Assembly: GCF_000026365.1 (NCBI RefSeq)
Contig: NC_012996.1
Location: 124,001 to 188,000 of the forward strand
Direction: 5' to 3'
From: Zygosaccharomyces rouxii
Lineage: Eukaryota > Ascomycota > Saccharomycetes > Saccharomycetales > Saccharomycetaceae
Length of the DNA: 64,000 nt
The translations under genes and the position numbers were made by a program. Below are positions 43,089-52,806 of the stretch, in pieces (position 1 is the stretch's first letter; every line of letters begins with the position of its first letter). The notes beneath the pieces are model-generated. The model did no database searches. It saw only the letters and a program-made list of their open reading frames with translations, and was not told the DNA's origin.

Positions 43089-43095
43089 TTACCCG
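43089..43095 (+). promoter_or_regulatory. Reb1 site (TTACCCG) in the EMC3 promoter
   Basis: Exact Reb1 core located between the CBT1 stop and the EMC3 start, where both genes run on the minus strand. Motif match only. Confidence 0.6.
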
Positions 43096-43162
43096 GACGA
43101 ATAATATTATATACAATAATCTGTGTAGCTACAATATAACTGTGATGTGATGGATGAGCAGT

Positions 43163-43834
43163 CTATGCCTTGGAAAGTACTAGCCATTGTTCCGTCCCCA
43201 TTATTCTTGAATTCGTAATTCCATTCTCTGCTAAATTGTTTAGCAATTCTTTAATAGGTTTGTCCCTATCAGACCTTGATCTTTTGGCAATTGACAATAA
43301 TTTCTCGTATGAAAGATCCTTGTACATGTTCTCTGACTCTTCCAGTAGAGATTGAATGTAAGATGCAATAATGTTGCCCTCTGTTCTTAATCCGAGAGTA
43401 TGTAGTTGTAGTTTTGTATTGGGTTTCCCCGTCAATCGAAGCATATATTCGATTGGATGGGGCTCAGAGACAGTTTGGAATGTACAACGATATTCAGTAT
43501 CGTCACTTGGTGATATTATGGAAGATTTCAGAGAATTGTTCATAGCTTCGTTATGGACTTTATCTTCGAGAAAAATGGCATTTTGATTTGAAGAAGATAC
43601 ATCATGTGCAAATTCCTTCCAAAAGTAGTCCTTATCAAATTTTAAGTCCTTTGGAGAATGCCATTGGAATAGGGCAAATGTATTGTATTCCGATAGATAT
43701 TTGGAGTATCTCTGTGCTAAAACCCTACATTCTAGTTTATTTTGTAATCTGGGGACTGTGCTCCTAGTTCTTGAGTATCTGTACACAAATCGAGGTGCAT
43801 CTAGAGCTTTTAGTAACTGGTAATTTCGACACAT
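43163..43834 (-). CDS. CBT1: Cbt1, cytochrome b mRNA 5'-end processing factor
   Basis: Mitochondrial protein needed in S. cerevisiae for processing and stability of COB mRNA. The protein has 223 residues against 271 in S. cerevisiae, so this copy is shorter. The N-terminus (MCRNYQLLKALDAPRFVYRYSRTRS) is basic and free of acidic residues after Asp12, consistent with a presequence. No strong catalytic motif is visible. The assignment rests on position between EMC3 (YKL207W) and the tRNA/STE6 region, where YKL208W lies, and on general length and character. Similarity at the sequence level was not verified. Confidence 0.78.
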   Translation of the reverse strand: MCRNYQLLKALDAPRFVYRYSRTRSTVPRLQNKLECRVLAQRYSKYLSEYNTFALFQWHSPKDLKFDKDYFWKEFAHDVSSSNQNAIFLEDKVHNEAMNNSLKSSIISPSDDTEYRCTFQTVSEPHPIEYMLRLTGKPNTKLQLHTLGLRTEGNIIASYIQSLLEESENMYKDLSYEKLLSIAKRSRSDRDKPIKELLNNLAENGITNSRIMGTEQWLVLSKA

Positions 43835-44122
43835 GGCCGTCTTTTTTCGTTCACTTCGATTATGTGTAATTCTATGTAGCTTATTTCATGTTAGTTTCTT
43901 ATCGCTTAAATGAAAATATTCTAGGTGACTCGATAAAAGAAAAAAGAAAGGGGTATTGAGAAGGATTCAAACCTCGATGGATTGGGCTGCTTCATGATCA
44001 ATGTGTTCGTTCTTATTCAACCAACCTCATCAAAAGTAGAGAAAACACATGTGTCATTTGTTAACATATTTTACTCTCATGAAATGTGATAATAAAGTAA
44101 GTTATATCGATCTTTTGTTTCA

Positions 44123-44194
44123 GCCTCTTTGGCCAAGTGGTAAGGCATCGCACTCGTAATGCGGGGATCGTGGGTTCAAATCCCACAGGAGGCA
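44123..44194 (+). tRNA. tT(CGU): tRNA-Thr, anticodon CGU
   Basis: A 72-base cloverleaf without intron. The acceptor arms GCCTCTT and AGGAGGC pair over seven positions with discriminator A44194. The D-stem is GCC/GGC, and the anticodon stem TCGCA/TGCGG encloses loop CTCGTAA with anticodon CGT, reading ACG (Thr). The T-arm is GTGGG TTCAAAT CCCAC, which includes the B box. A T run follows at 44195 as Pol III terminator. It lies between CBT1 and OPI3. I recall S. cerevisiae chromosome XI carrying a tRNA-Thr(CGU) close to STE6. Confidence 0.96.
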
Positions 44195-44199
44195 TTTTT
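44195..44199 (+). terminator. Pol III terminator of tRNA-Thr
   Basis: Five T residues follow the tRNA 3' end directly, with a second T6 run a few bases later as backup. Confidence 0.85.
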
Positions 44200-44321
44200 C
44201 TTTTTTGCATGATAAAAAAAAAAAAATTAGAAGGTATAGAGGGATGATGTGTTCTCAGGTATATTGAAACTTTTATTTGTGACCAGAGCGAGTACATATA
44301 TCGTCTAAACTAAGGGCCAAT

Positions 44322-44972
44322 CTACGTAACTTTCTTCTTACGGTTTGCTCTCTCTTCATCTCTTTTCGCATAGATCATGGCGGTAAATGGTTCTTCGAAC
44401 TTCAATGCAAAGTAGTACATGGAATAAACCATGAATGAAAGTAGTAAACCAGCAGCTTTACCCTCCATCAGTGTGTAACCGATAAAGGTTAAAGTACTAC
44501 CTTGGTACATTGGATTGCTTGAGACATTGAAGGGGAAATCGGTAACGATTTCATCCATAAGAATACCAAAATAATCACCAAGATAAGTACCAGTGATACG
44601 TAGTTTCCACATTGAAGTAGCAACTAGAACTTGACCAATTATAGCAAGGAAGCGACCAGCGACGGCAATCCTATCATCATCTAACAATGCTGATTTCGGT
44701 TGATCGTTCAATGCTCTCCTGAAGTACACATCACGACCAAGACCCAGCAAGAAAATGCTACCAGCCAAAGTGTAGCAACCACTTCTAGCACTACCGGTAA
44801 ATCTTGACAGGAAGTGGGTATGGTACTCCAATCTAGCTACAATATTCCAAAAAACTGGATTGAAGATGATGAAGTACATTGTAATTCTAAATGACGGCTT
44901 ATCAAAATCGACATCATTGAGCAATTCCATGTAAATCGACTGAAGATCCTGAAACTTTTCTTCTAAACCCAT
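44322..44972 (-). CDS. OPI3: Phospholipid methyltransferase Opi3
   Basis: ER-membrane enzyme that methylates phosphatidyl-monomethyl- and dimethylethanolamine to phosphatidylcholine with S-adenosylmethionine. The protein has 216 residues (S. cerevisiae 206). Four hydrophobic helices are visible. The SAM-binding region has the family pattern GRFLAIIGQVLVATSMWKL then GTYLGDYFGIL, and SNPMYQGSTLTFIGYTLMEGKAAGLLL precedes the last membrane pass. A KKK-type basic tail may help ER retention. A UAS-INO core lies upstream. It is orthologous to YJR073C. Confidence 0.97.
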   Translation of the reverse strand: MGLEEKFQDLQSIYMELLNDVDFDKPSFRITMYFIIFNPVFWNIVARLEYHTHFLSRFTGSARSGCYTLAGSIFLLGLGRDVYFRRALNDQPKSALLDDDRIAVAGRFLAIIGQVLVATSMWKLRITGTYLGDYFGILMDEIVTDFPFNVSSNPMYQGSTLTFIGYTLMEGKAAGLLLSFMVYSMYYFALKFEEPFTAMIYAKRDEERANRKKKVT

Positions 44973-45080
44973 TCTAGCGTAATTGATTCTTGGTTATAGT
45001 TTCTATCGGTATGGATAAACAAACAGAACCAAACGGCTGCTGCTCTTCCCATATCATGGCCTTTATACTTCAAGGATACC

Positions 45081-45088
45081 TTCACATG
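45081..45088 (-). promoter_or_regulatory. UAS-INO core (CATGTGAA) of OPI3
   Basis: On the minus strand this is CATGTGAA, 8 of 10 positions of the Ino2/Ino4 consensus CATGTGAAAT, 109 bases upstream of the OPI3 ATG. OPI3 is a known inositol-choline-responsive gene in S. cerevisiae. Confidence 0.75.
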
Positions 45089-45122
45089 CTTAAAGGTCCC
45101 TTGTGAAACTTTTTAGGAACTC

Positions 45123-45129
45123 CGGGTAA
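45123..45129 (+). promoter_or_regulatory. Reb1 site (CGGGTAA) between OPI3 and STE6
   Basis: Exact Reb1 core, 151 bases upstream of OPI3. It may insulate the OPI3 promoter from the mating-type-regulated STE6 promoter. Motif match only. Confidence 0.55.
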
Positions 45130-45189
45130 ATTCTAAAGGTAAAAGAGCGTAGATCACTTTTGAACCTCATAGCATCACTTTTAAAGATT

Positions 45190-45214
45190 GTAATTGCTTC
45201 ATTAAGTAAATTAC
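45190..45214. promoter_or_regulatory. a-specific gene operator (alpha2-Mcm1-alpha2) of STE6
   Basis: The half sites GTAATT (45190-45195) and AATTAC (45209-45214) are inverted and span 25 bases, the same outer spacing as in S. cerevisiae a-specific operators. Between them, TTGCTTCATTAAGTAA has the TT...AA frame of an Mcm1 P-box, but with CT and AG instead of the canonical CC and GG. In alpha and a/alpha cells alpha2-Mcm1 would repress, and in a cells Mcm1 would activate. It lies 155 bases before the STE6 ATG. Confidence 0.8.
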
Positions 45215-45284
45215 ATGAATGGGTCAAATAGAATTGAAACTGTTCTAGCGAATTTATTGTATTGAGGTAGATCTTAATCATGGT

Positions 45285-45292
45285 TATATAAG
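45285..45292 (+). promoter_or_regulatory. TATA box (TATATAAG) of STE6
   Basis: Matches TATAWAWR, 77 bases upstream of the STE6 ATG and 71 bases downstream of the operator. Confidence 0.7.
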
Positions 45293-45368
45293 TGAGAGCG
45301 GAAGGTATGATACGAATTGCCTTGGATGGGTTTACCCCAGACTAATAGGCACCCCGCTGCGCTTCGAT

Positions 45369-48300
45369 ATGGGTTTCCATAACAATATCTATTCCTATTT
45401 ACAAGGTAAGAAAGATGTGATATTACTAGGTTTTGTATCGGCTTCGACCATCGCATCTGGTCTAGTTCCTGCTGCTCTTTCCATACTTACGGGTAGGGTT
45501 TTCAACCTTTTAAACGAATACACCCAGTGGTCAGATCCCATACATGAGTTGAGACTTAGATCGATGGTGATACTGGCATTAGGAGCTGGTAGTATTGTTA
45601 TTATTTGGATTTGCATATCATCATGGATGCTTCTGGGTGAGAGGCAAAATTTTCGAGTTAGGACTCAACTAATCGATTCTTACTTACAGAAACCTATGAA
45701 ATGGTACGATGACAACGATACATTGACCGGAGATTTAACCCAAACAAACAGGTGTGTTGAAGAGTTGAGATCGAGTTCTGCTGAGGCTTCTGCCTTGACC
45801 TGGAAAAACTTAGTCACGATTTTAGCGCTTACCGTTACATCATTCTACTACTCGTGGTCCTTGACACTGGTAACCATGTGTGGTGCCCCTGTTATTGTCT
45901 TATGTGCTATATTCTTCTCTCGACTGATCCATATCTACTCAGAAAAGGAGAATTCACATACCGCAATTTCTTCACAACTTCTTTCGTGGTCCATGGAGGC
46001 AGCTCAGTTGGTTAGACTGAGCTGTATGCAACTTGTGGAGGTACAAAATTTCCAGTTAGCAGTAAAGAAGTGCAGTAAGAATTTTATGAAAATGTGCCTT
46101 TATGCTTCCGCTAACACGGCTATTCTCAAATTTCTAACTCTGACAATATTCGTTCAGGCATTTTGGTTTGGCTCTACTATGATCAGAAAACACAAATTGA
46201 GAATCGAGGACGTTATTACATGTTTCCAGTCTTGTGTCTTATTAGGTGCTACAATAAATGGGACTTTACACCAGATAGTTATCTTACAAAAGGGTAAAGT
46301 GGGAGTCATCAATGTCAATGAATTTCTCAAAAAGGACGAATATCTTAAGGAAGATTTTAAGAATAACCGTCGATTTTATTTGGATGGTGGAATTAGTGAA
46401 AAGATTGAACTCCGCAACGTTCAGTTCAATTATCCAAGTAGACCAACTGTGCCAGCTTTGAAAAATGTCTCATTAACACTACCAGTGGGTAAAATAACTT
46501 ATGTTGTCGGTAAATCAGGCTCAGGTAAGTCTTCGTTGGGTAATTTGCTGTTGAAATTATATGACGATTATAATGGTAGCATCAGCATTGATGGTATCGA
46601 TATCAAGGGAATTGATCAAAAATCAATTCTGAAAAACATTACTCTAGTCGAACAACGTTGTACTCTTTTCAATGATACTCTGCGAAATAATATTCTTTTC
46701 GGTAGTAAAGAGACAGACGAATTGGTTAGAGATGAAAGTCTCAAAGCTGCCTGTAGAATTTCCCTGCTAGATAATTTCATTTACGATTTACCCGAGGGAT
46801 TAGACACATTAATTGGTACTGGAGGTATAACGCCAAGCGGTGGCCAACAACAGAGAATAGCCATTGCCCGTGCCTATATGAGAGATACTCCCATACTTGT
46901 GCTTGATGAAGCGGTCTCTGCATTAGATATCATCCATCGAGGCTTACTCATGAATGCGATTAGAAATTGGAGGTCTGAAAAGACTACTATTATTTTAACT
47001 CATGATCTGAGTGAAATTGGACCTGATGATATGATCTACCTTCTGGAGGATGGTGAGGTTGTTGAACAGGGTCAACAAAGGAACTTATTGTTGAATCAAC
47101 AAGGTAGGTTTTTCAATATGGTAAGCCTAGGTGCTGGCACCGATTTGGCTGATTCCTCCTCATTGATTACTACTATTGAGATACCAGGACGTTTCAAAAC
47201 GTCCACTTATGAAGATAGTCTGATTGAATACGAATTAAATACCCCTAGGATTGATGAGGATTCAGGCAGCTTAATGGAAATATGCAGTATACCATTAGAT
47301 GATTTTTCCCATAGACAAAAGGACAGATCAAAGGCTCCAAGAGTTACTATACAGGAAAAATTGAACGAAAAAGATCTTAGTAGTGATGAAAAAGGATCCG
47401 AAAAGGACAGAAGTCAAGATCTGATGTCAATTTTAGAGATTATGAAGCGAATGTACAGTAGTAGCTCGAGGAAAGGTGTTTTGTACTTAGGAATTGTCTG
47501 CTCCCTATATGCAGGTATTTCCAATCCGATTTTTTCTTACACATTTAGTTACCTGTTAAATGGTATAGTTCCTGATGGCAATTCAGATAGAGGATCGTCC
47601 GGTTATTTGTTGAAATGGGCTTTCATTGTGATGGGGATTGCCGCCGCAGATTCTGGATTAACATTACTGAAAGAATTTATATTAGGTTACCACAGTGAAA
47701 TTTACATTAGAACGCTACGGGATGATGCTATGCGTAAAATCACTTATAATCGGATAGAATGGCTCACTCAAGATAACAATAAGCCATCTGAACTTTCTGC
47801 CTTGCTCATGAATGATTTGAGAGATTTGAGGACCTCAACATCTAATTTCATCAGTTTCGTTTCTTCATTCGTGATTGTGTCGTCAGTGGGATTAATATGG
47901 GCTATTGTCACGGGTTGGAAGTTAAGTTTAGTTTGCATTTCTATGTTCCCATTGTTAGTTATCTTCTCAATGATTTATGGGATACTGTTAAAGAAATATG
48001 AAACAGAATATAAGAACACCATAGCTAAATTGGAAAACGTTCAGTACGAAGTGGTAACTGGTATGAAGACTATTAGATGCCTACAGATAGAAGATCACTT
48101 CAAGGCGAAATTTAATGTATTGAAACAGACGGCTAAACTAATGGGCCAAAGGCGTGCGATTGTAACTGGCTTTGGTGTAGCGGTTAGTAATGGGTTAACG
48201 ATGTCTATCCAGGGAATCTTATACTACTACGCAATTAAATTGGTGATCCATGGTGAATACACAACAAAGAAAATGTTCGAAACTTTTACTCTGTTGCTTT

Positions 48301-49190
48301 TTACCATTATGACTTGCAACAATTTAGTGAATCAAATTCCAGATATCAGAAGAGGTCAAAGGGCGGCTAGTAAAATTTATCGTATTTTAGAGGGAATAGA
48401 TGAAAGCGAATGTTTCGAAACAGAGGGGCATAGGATAGTTCCAATCGTTGAAAATCCAACTGGACCCATTATCCGTTTCAATGATCTTTCCTTTGCGTAT
48501 CCAACTGCTCCAACAGTTAAAATCTTAAAGCATTTAAGTATGGAGATATACAGTGGAGACAGAATTGCAATTGTCGGTGAATCCGGTTGTGGGAAATCCA
48601 CTTTAGTCAATATAATTACTAGACTGTATGAGTGTCCGTCCAATTCGCTATTTGTTGATAATACAGATGTCAATGATTGGGCCTTACCCAAGCTAAGGGA
48701 ACAAATAGCAGTTGTAGAACAGAAACCAACTCTATTTAAGGGTACAATAAGGGAAAATTTAGTTTATGGATCACCATTAGGTACTGCTGATGTGGACGTC
48801 TTCAATATGTTGAAGTACGTGGGTATTTATGATTTTTTTGCAACACTACCAGAAGGTCTGGAGACAAAAATTGATTCAGGATTACTCTCAGGTGGTCAAA
48901 ATCAAAGATTGTGTATTGCTAGAGCGCTACTTCAGAGGCCCAAGATTTTGATTCTTGATGAATGCACTTCGGCATTAGACACAATGAGCTCACACATTAT
49001 TAATGAAATCATTAGAGAGGGGCCGCCAACCATGTTAACAATATCAATTACCCATGATGAGCAAATGGTTAGAGCTTGTAATAAAGTGGCGGTATTGGAT
49101 CAGGGCCATATAGTTGAGATGGGCAATCGAGAAGACCTCTTAAGGCAAAAGGGTCAACTTTGGAAATTGGTTACTAGAATTGGTGACTGA
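45369..49190 (+). CDS. STE6: a-factor ABC exporter Ste6
   Basis: ABCB-type full transporter of the plasma membrane that exports the prenylated a-factor pheromone in a cells. The protein has 1273 residues (S. cerevisiae 1290). It has two halves, each with six membrane helices and a nucleotide-binding domain. NBD1 has Walker A GKSGSGKSS (Lys387), signature SGGQQQR and Walker B ILVLDEAVSALD. NBD2 has Walker A GESGCGKST (Lys1076), signature LSGGQNQR and Walker B ILILDECTSALD. The charged linker (about 610-700) corresponds to the region controlling Ste6 ubiquitination. Upstream is an a-specific operator. It is orthologous to YKL209C. Confidence 0.96.
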   Translation: MGFHNNIYSYLQGKKDVILLGFVSASTIASGLVPAALSILTGRVFNLLNEYTQWSDPIHELRLRSMVILALGAGSIVIIWICISSWMLLGERQNFRVRTQLIDSYLQKPMKWYDDNDTLTGDLTQTNRCVEELRSSSAEASALTWKNLVTILALTVTSFYYSWSLTLVTMCGAPVIVLCAIFFSRLIHIYSEKENSHTAISSQLLSWSMEAAQLVRLSCMQLVEVQNFQLAVKKCSKNFMKMCLYASANTAILKFLTLTIFVQAFWFGSTMIRKHKLRIEDVITCFQSCVLLGATINGTLHQIVILQKGKVGVINVNEFLKKDEYLKEDFKNNRRFYLDGGISEKIELRNVQFNYPSRPTVPALKNVSLTLPVGKITYVVGKSGSGKSSLGNLLLKLYDDYNGSISIDGIDIKGIDQKSILKNITLVEQRCTLFNDTLRNNILFGSKETDELVRDESLKAACRISLLDNFIYDLPEGLDTLIGTGGITPSGGQQQRIAIARAYMRDTPILVLDEAVSALDIIHRGLLMNAIRNWRSEKTTIILTHDLSEIGPDDMIYLLEDGEVVEQGQQRNLLLNQQGRFFNMVSLGAGTDLADSSSLITTIEIPGRFKTSTYEDSLIEYELNTPRIDEDSGSLMEICSIPLDDFSHRQKDRSKAPRVTIQEKLNEKDLSSDEKGSEKDRSQDLMSILEIMKRMYSSSSRKGVLYLGIVCSLYAGISNPIFSYTFSYLLNGIVPDGNSDRGSSGYLLKWAFIVMGIAAADSGLTLLKEFILGYHSEIYIRTLRDDAMRKITYNRIEWLTQDNNKPSELSALLMNDLRDLRTSTSNFISFVSSFVIVSSVGLIWAIVTGWKLSLVCISMFPLLVIFSMIYGILLKKYETEYKNTIAKLENVQYEVVTGMKTIRCLQIEDHFKAKFNVLKQTAKLMGQRRAIVTGFGVAVSNGLTMSIQGILYYYAIKLVIHGEYTTKKMFETFTLLLFTIMTCNNLVNQIPDIRRGQRAASKIYRILEGIDESECFETEGHRIVPIVENPTGPIIRFNDLSFAYPTAPTVKILKHLSMEIYSGDRIAIVGESGCGKSTLVNIITRLYECPSNSLFVDNTDVNDWALPKLREQIAVVEQKPTLFKGTIRENLVYGSPLGTADVDVFNMLKYVGIYDFFATLPEGLETKIDSGLLSGGQNQRLCIARALLQRPKILILDECTSALDTMSSHIINEIIREGPPTMLTISITHDEQMVRACNKVAVLDQGHIVEMGNREDLLRQKGQLWKLVTRIGD

Positions 49191-49493
49191 ACGACTGAGT
49201 TGTCTTAAAATGTTAGACGTTCAGTAGGCTATTATTGTTCTTATTATTGTTCTTATTATGTTCGATTATTATACATTGTTGTCAATCTAATGTTATTGTT
49301 ATCGCATCATTCAGACACGTTGGTGATAGCCTAGACCATTGCACCTCTTCTCATGAGATTTGTTTCTAAATATTTTACTATCATTATTCTTTTTAATATA
49401 TATATTATAATTCAGATAGATGCCCTATCTGATACATTAACCATTTTTTGTCTTCATTATTCCACGCAGTCAATACTCAATAATCGGTATACA
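49191..49493. other. Convergent spacer STE6/UBA1
   Basis: 303 AT-rich bases with a 12-base unit (ATTATTGTTCTT) repeated about twice near 49231-49257. It presumably holds both 3' ends. No gene is seen. Confidence 0.6.
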
Positions 49494-52400
49494 TCACAAG
49501 TGAATTGTTATGTAAGGAACTTCGACATCTTCACCATCTTTATCATCTGCACAGATTTCCAAAATCATTGTACGAACGTGTGGAGGAACCTCGGATTTGG
49601 TGATAAACTTCACTAATTCAGTGATCGTTAAGTTCAACCTTTCCTTTAATTTCTTTGGTGGGAAAAAAGATGCATACAAAAGAGAGACACCGTAAGACAA
49701 CATTGTGATATCTAAAGATTCCTTTTCCTGGAAATGCTTAATCAAATCGTTCAACTTGATATCACCGTTGATGTCAAACCTATCCCAGATTCTGTCGTAA
49801 GATTTACCATTGTATTCGCCCTTTGGAGAGTGAATAGGTTCAGAAAATCCAAAGAATGGTAATGCCAAGTTGCTGAAACCATTCTTGTACTTTTCAACAT
49901 CAGTCTTTGCATCAGCAATCTTGTACAGTTCGATGTTAACCAAACCAGTGACGAGACCGGTGGTAGTGGCAATAGCTGGAATGATACGACCTGCGATAAA
50001 CTTGGTTTTTTGACGATCCACTGGTTCGATGAAGTAGTTTTCAGCTCTACAGTTGGAGCATGCGGTGATGAATTCAATATGATGGTTAGTATCATCATCC
50101 TTCTCGAATTCTACTGGGTCTAGCTTGTAACCTGCCATTTGAGATGGTTCCGGTAGGCTACCAGCTAATACTGACAAGTCATTCTCACCGCGGTCAGAAT
50201 TTGGATCTGGATCATCGTCATTGACTTGAATCTTGACATCAGATCTTGGAGAGAATTCAGGAACATTAATTTTACTCAACACTTGTTTGTAGTGTTCCAA
50301 ATTTGGTGCACCCGAATCACCTGTCAAGCCGTAGTTAAATGCACGCAAGTTAGCAGCCGCTACGATGAAATGAAGGTGATCTGGATTGTTAATGTCAAAT
50401 TTCAAAGGCGTTGGAGCACGCTTTGGACCTGACCAGAAAGGTGCGCCGTTAGAGGTCTTAGCATCCTTGGGGAAATTGTACAACAATTGTTGAATATCGT
50501 GGTTAAATTTCTTCTGGAATTCCAAACGAGCCCAAGCGATACAATCATCGAATTTAATTGGTTTATGGTTCAAAGAATCGCTGATAGTTTCCAAGATAGA
50601 TTTCACATCACCACTTTGCTTTAGAGTTTGTTCCACAAAGTTAGGTTGAGTCAAATACATGTTAACGTTTTCAGGGGCATCTGAAAAATATCCTTGGAAA
50701 AGAGATTTAGCCCATGCAATCGTATGATCAATCTTGTTAGGGAAAGAACGTAGGGTACAGAGTGGGATAGACTTTTCAGGTGGATCTCTTGAAGAAGAAT
50801 AGGATTCTGTCAACAGTGGTACGACCACTTGGGTGTTACCCTTAGTACCCAAAGTACCAGATTCTAGCAGAGGTTTTCTGTAGAAGACGCAACGACGGTC
50901 CACGTAGGTACGAGCATCGACGTTGTCTAGAGCGTTGGTGACAAGATCCAAACTTTCCCAGAATTGGTCGTTGTAGATGCTTTCCGTCTCCGGGCCAACT
51001 TTATCGATCTTTGCATCGATTTTACCAGTTAAATCCGGGTTCATAGCGGCAACTGCTTGAGCAGCAACTTCAGATTTGTTTCTGCCGACATCCTTTGGTC
51101 TGAACAAGAATTGTCTATTCAAATTAGATCTTTCGATAGAATCGTTATCAGTAACGACAATACCACCTTCGGAACCGGTACCTAGACCTAACAGTGCCCA
51201 ATTCTTTAGCATTTCACAACCAATGGCACCTGAACCAACTAGGAAAACTGATAGGTTAGCAATTTTCCTTTGGAATTCTAACCCGAAAACTGCAATTTGA
51301 TTATCGTAACGAGAATTGATTGGTTTAGTAGTTTCTTCTGTTCTTACAAATTGTTTTTGTTCCGGTAGAGCCTCTAGGGCGTCAAAATACATGTATTGCT
51401 TTAAAGGTGAGAATTTACCAGAACATGCCTTCAAAACTTCCTGAGCTACGAGACCACCAAAGAAGGCAACTATGCCTGGTAAGTCACCCCTTGCCTGATA
51501 TGAAAGCTCCGCGATCACTTTTTCATCCACTGGAGCACCACCCAAAACGTTTGGTTCGTGAGCCGCTATTTGTTGGGCATGTTTTACAACTTCGGCGGCA
51601 TCAGAAGCATTCAAAGGTCTTGGGAGTTCACCTCCATGAGTAGAGGCAAACTGTTGTAACGCTTGGAATGCTAAATGTAATTGAGGAGTTCTTTCCATCT
51701 TAGCAAAATCGGAGAATAAATACTCTGGTTCTGCAAATGATTGCTGTAACGTCTTAAAAGACAATTTTTGAGGCTGCTTAACTTCTGTAAAGATACCACC
51801 TTTGATGTATTTACCGTATTGCGAAACTGGGCCGATTCTAAAGGCAAAGGGACCTAGCACTTCCACCTTGAACAAAGAACCATCGTTCAATTTTTCCAAA
51901 CCTTCCACTTCTGAGAACTTAACATAATTACCATCTTCTAAACCGTGTCTATTTTCATCTAACATGGTTACAGTCCCATCAGGTTCAATGTCAGAAACGA
52001 TACCTGACCTTGGTTCTTCCCCAGTTGGATCTAAAACGGTAAATTCATCACCTAAATCTACAAAAACATTACCAAAAAGACCTCTAGTTTCTGTGGAAAT
52101 GAATCCGATTCCGGCTGCATGGCATAAATTGTTCAAGTTAACCTTCTCCTGTAGGGAAACGGTTTCTGTTGCAACAACGACTTCGAATTCTAGCAACGAC
52201 TTTTCGTCTATTAATGAGTCCACTACTTTGATAGGAACGTAAGAGTTTAATTCTGCTAATTTCTCTCTCGAAACTGTTGCTCTCTGCTTACCAATATCAG
52301 ATTCAGTTAAAAAGAACTGTGTAGACAAATCTTGGATAGTAACGGGCTGTGGATCATATAAAGATAGAGATTTGACACCTGCTAGTGCAACATTTTTGGC

Positions 52401-52529
52401 GATTTCGGCACCCAACCCCTTGAGACCAATGATCAAAACATTGGAGTGTTGCATCTTAAGCATAGCTTCTTTGCCCAGAACATAGAGCTGTCTGGAGTAC
52501 AAACTTTCATCAATCTCTCCAGCACTCAT
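49494..52529 (-). CDS. UBA1: Ubiquitin-activating enzyme E1 (Uba1)
   Basis: Essential E1 that adenylates ubiquitin and transfers it to E2 enzymes. The protein has 1011 residues (S. cerevisiae 1024). The inactive adenylation half starts [24 protein letters not shown]. The active half has [22 protein letters not shown] (ATP binding). The catalytic Cys591 lies in [22 protein letters not shown]. The ubiquitin-fold domain forms the C-terminus. A PACE site in the promoter indicates control by Rpn4. It is orthologous to YKL210W, next to STE6 as in S. cerevisiae. Confidence 0.98.
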   Translation of the reverse strand: MSAGEIDESLYSRQLYVLGKEAMLKMQHSNVLIIGLKGLGAEIAKNVALAGVKSLSLYDPQPVTIQDLSTQFFLTESDIGKQRATVSREKLAELNSYVPIKVVDSLIDEKSLLEFEVVVATETVSLQEKVNLNNLCHAAGIGFISTETRGLFGNVFVDLGDEFTVLDPTGEEPRSGIVSDIEPDGTVTMLDENRHGLEDGNYVKFSEVEGLEKLNDGSLFKVEVLGPFAFRIGPVSQYGKYIKGGIFTEVKQPQKLSFKTLQQSFAEPEYLFSDFAKMERTPQLHLAFQALQQFASTHGGELPRPLNASDAAEVVKHAQQIAAHEPNVLGGAPVDEKVIAELSYQARGDLPGIVAFFGGLVAQEVLKACSGKFSPLKQYMYFDALEALPEQKQFVRTEETTKPINSRYDNQIAVFGLEFQRKIANLSVFLVGSGAIGCEMLKNWALLGLGTGSEGGIVVTDNDSIERSNLNRQFLFRPKDVGRNKSEVAAQAVAAMNPDLTGKIDAKIDKVGPETESIYNDQFWESLDLVTNALDNVDARTYVDRRCVFYRKPLLESGTLGTKGNTQVVVPLLTESYSSSRDPPEKSIPLCTLRSFPNKIDHTIAWAKSLFQGYFSDAPENVNMYLTQPNFVEQTLKQSGDVKSILETISDSLNHKPIKFDDCIAWARLEFQKKFNHDIQQLLYNFPKDAKTSNGAPFWSGPKRAPTPLKFDINNPDHLHFIVAAANLRAFNYGLTGDSGAPNLEHYKQVLSKINVPEFSPRSDVKIQVNDDDPDPNSDRGENDLSVLAGSLPEPSQMAGYKLDPVEFEKDDDTNHHIEFITACSNCRAENYFIEPVDRQKTKFIAGRIIPAIATTTGLVTGLVNIELYKIADAKTDVEKYKNGFSNLALPFFGFSEPIHSPKGEYNGKSYDRIWDRFDINGDIKLNDLIKHFQEKESLDITMLSYGVSLLYASFFPPKKLKERLNLTITELVKFITKSEVPPHVRTMILEICADDKDGEDVEVPYITIHL

Positions 52530-52651
52530 ATTGTATTTAAATATATTGTATCAATGCCTTCTGACCTCGATTTCTTCACAGGTTGGTGGCTTCTGGGATT
52601 TATCAGTTAGTTGTAATTGTCCTTTACTGTTAATATTTCCCTTATATTCTT

Positions 52652-52660
52652 TTTGCCACC
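52652..52660 (-). promoter_or_regulatory. PACE/Rpn4 site (GGTGGCAAA) of UBA1
   Basis: Exact nine-base proteasome-associated control element on the minus strand, 123 bases upstream of the UBA1 ATG. Rpn4 would raise E1 expression together with proteasome genes under proteotoxic stress. Confidence 0.8.
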
Positions 52661-52679
52661 TTAAAATCACATTTATGGG

Positions 52680-52686
52680 CGGGTAA
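52680..52686 (+). promoter_or_regulatory. Reb1 site (CGGGTAA) in the UBA1/MOG1 promoter
   Basis: Exact Reb1 core 20 bases from the PACE site and 121 bases upstream of MOG1, in a 277-base divergent promoter. Motif match only. Confidence 0.6.
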
Positions 52687-52806
52687 CCCAGAACTCTTTA
52701 CTACGTAAAATGTGAATACCGATGATGACAGTTACTACTATTAATACTAGTATAACAATTACCAACCCTACTACTACCGCCAATACCGACAGCATTTTTT
52801 ACCCCG

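Larger units (their letters stand above)
44973..45368. promoter_or_regulatory. Divergent OPI3/STE6 promoter region
   Basis: 396 bases control two differently regulated genes. On the OPI3 side are a UAS-INO core and a Reb1 site. On the STE6 side are an alpha2-Mcm1-type operator and a TATA box. The sites fall in separate halves, giving each gene its own signals. No further gene is seen. Confidence 0.75.

Noticed and set aside
44061..44297. 78-codon frame across the tRNA-Thr gene, minus strand
   Set aside because: It reads the tRNA antisense. The PVGFEPTIPALRV-like stretch is a common artefact of translated tRNA sequence.
52530..52806. C/D snoRNA near UBA1 or TRP3 (S. cerevisiae has snR64 in this neighbourhood)
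   Set aside because: An ATGATGA C-box-like string occurs near 52721, but no CTGA D box or terminal stem follows within about 100 bases. The TRP3 upstream region also lacks boxes.
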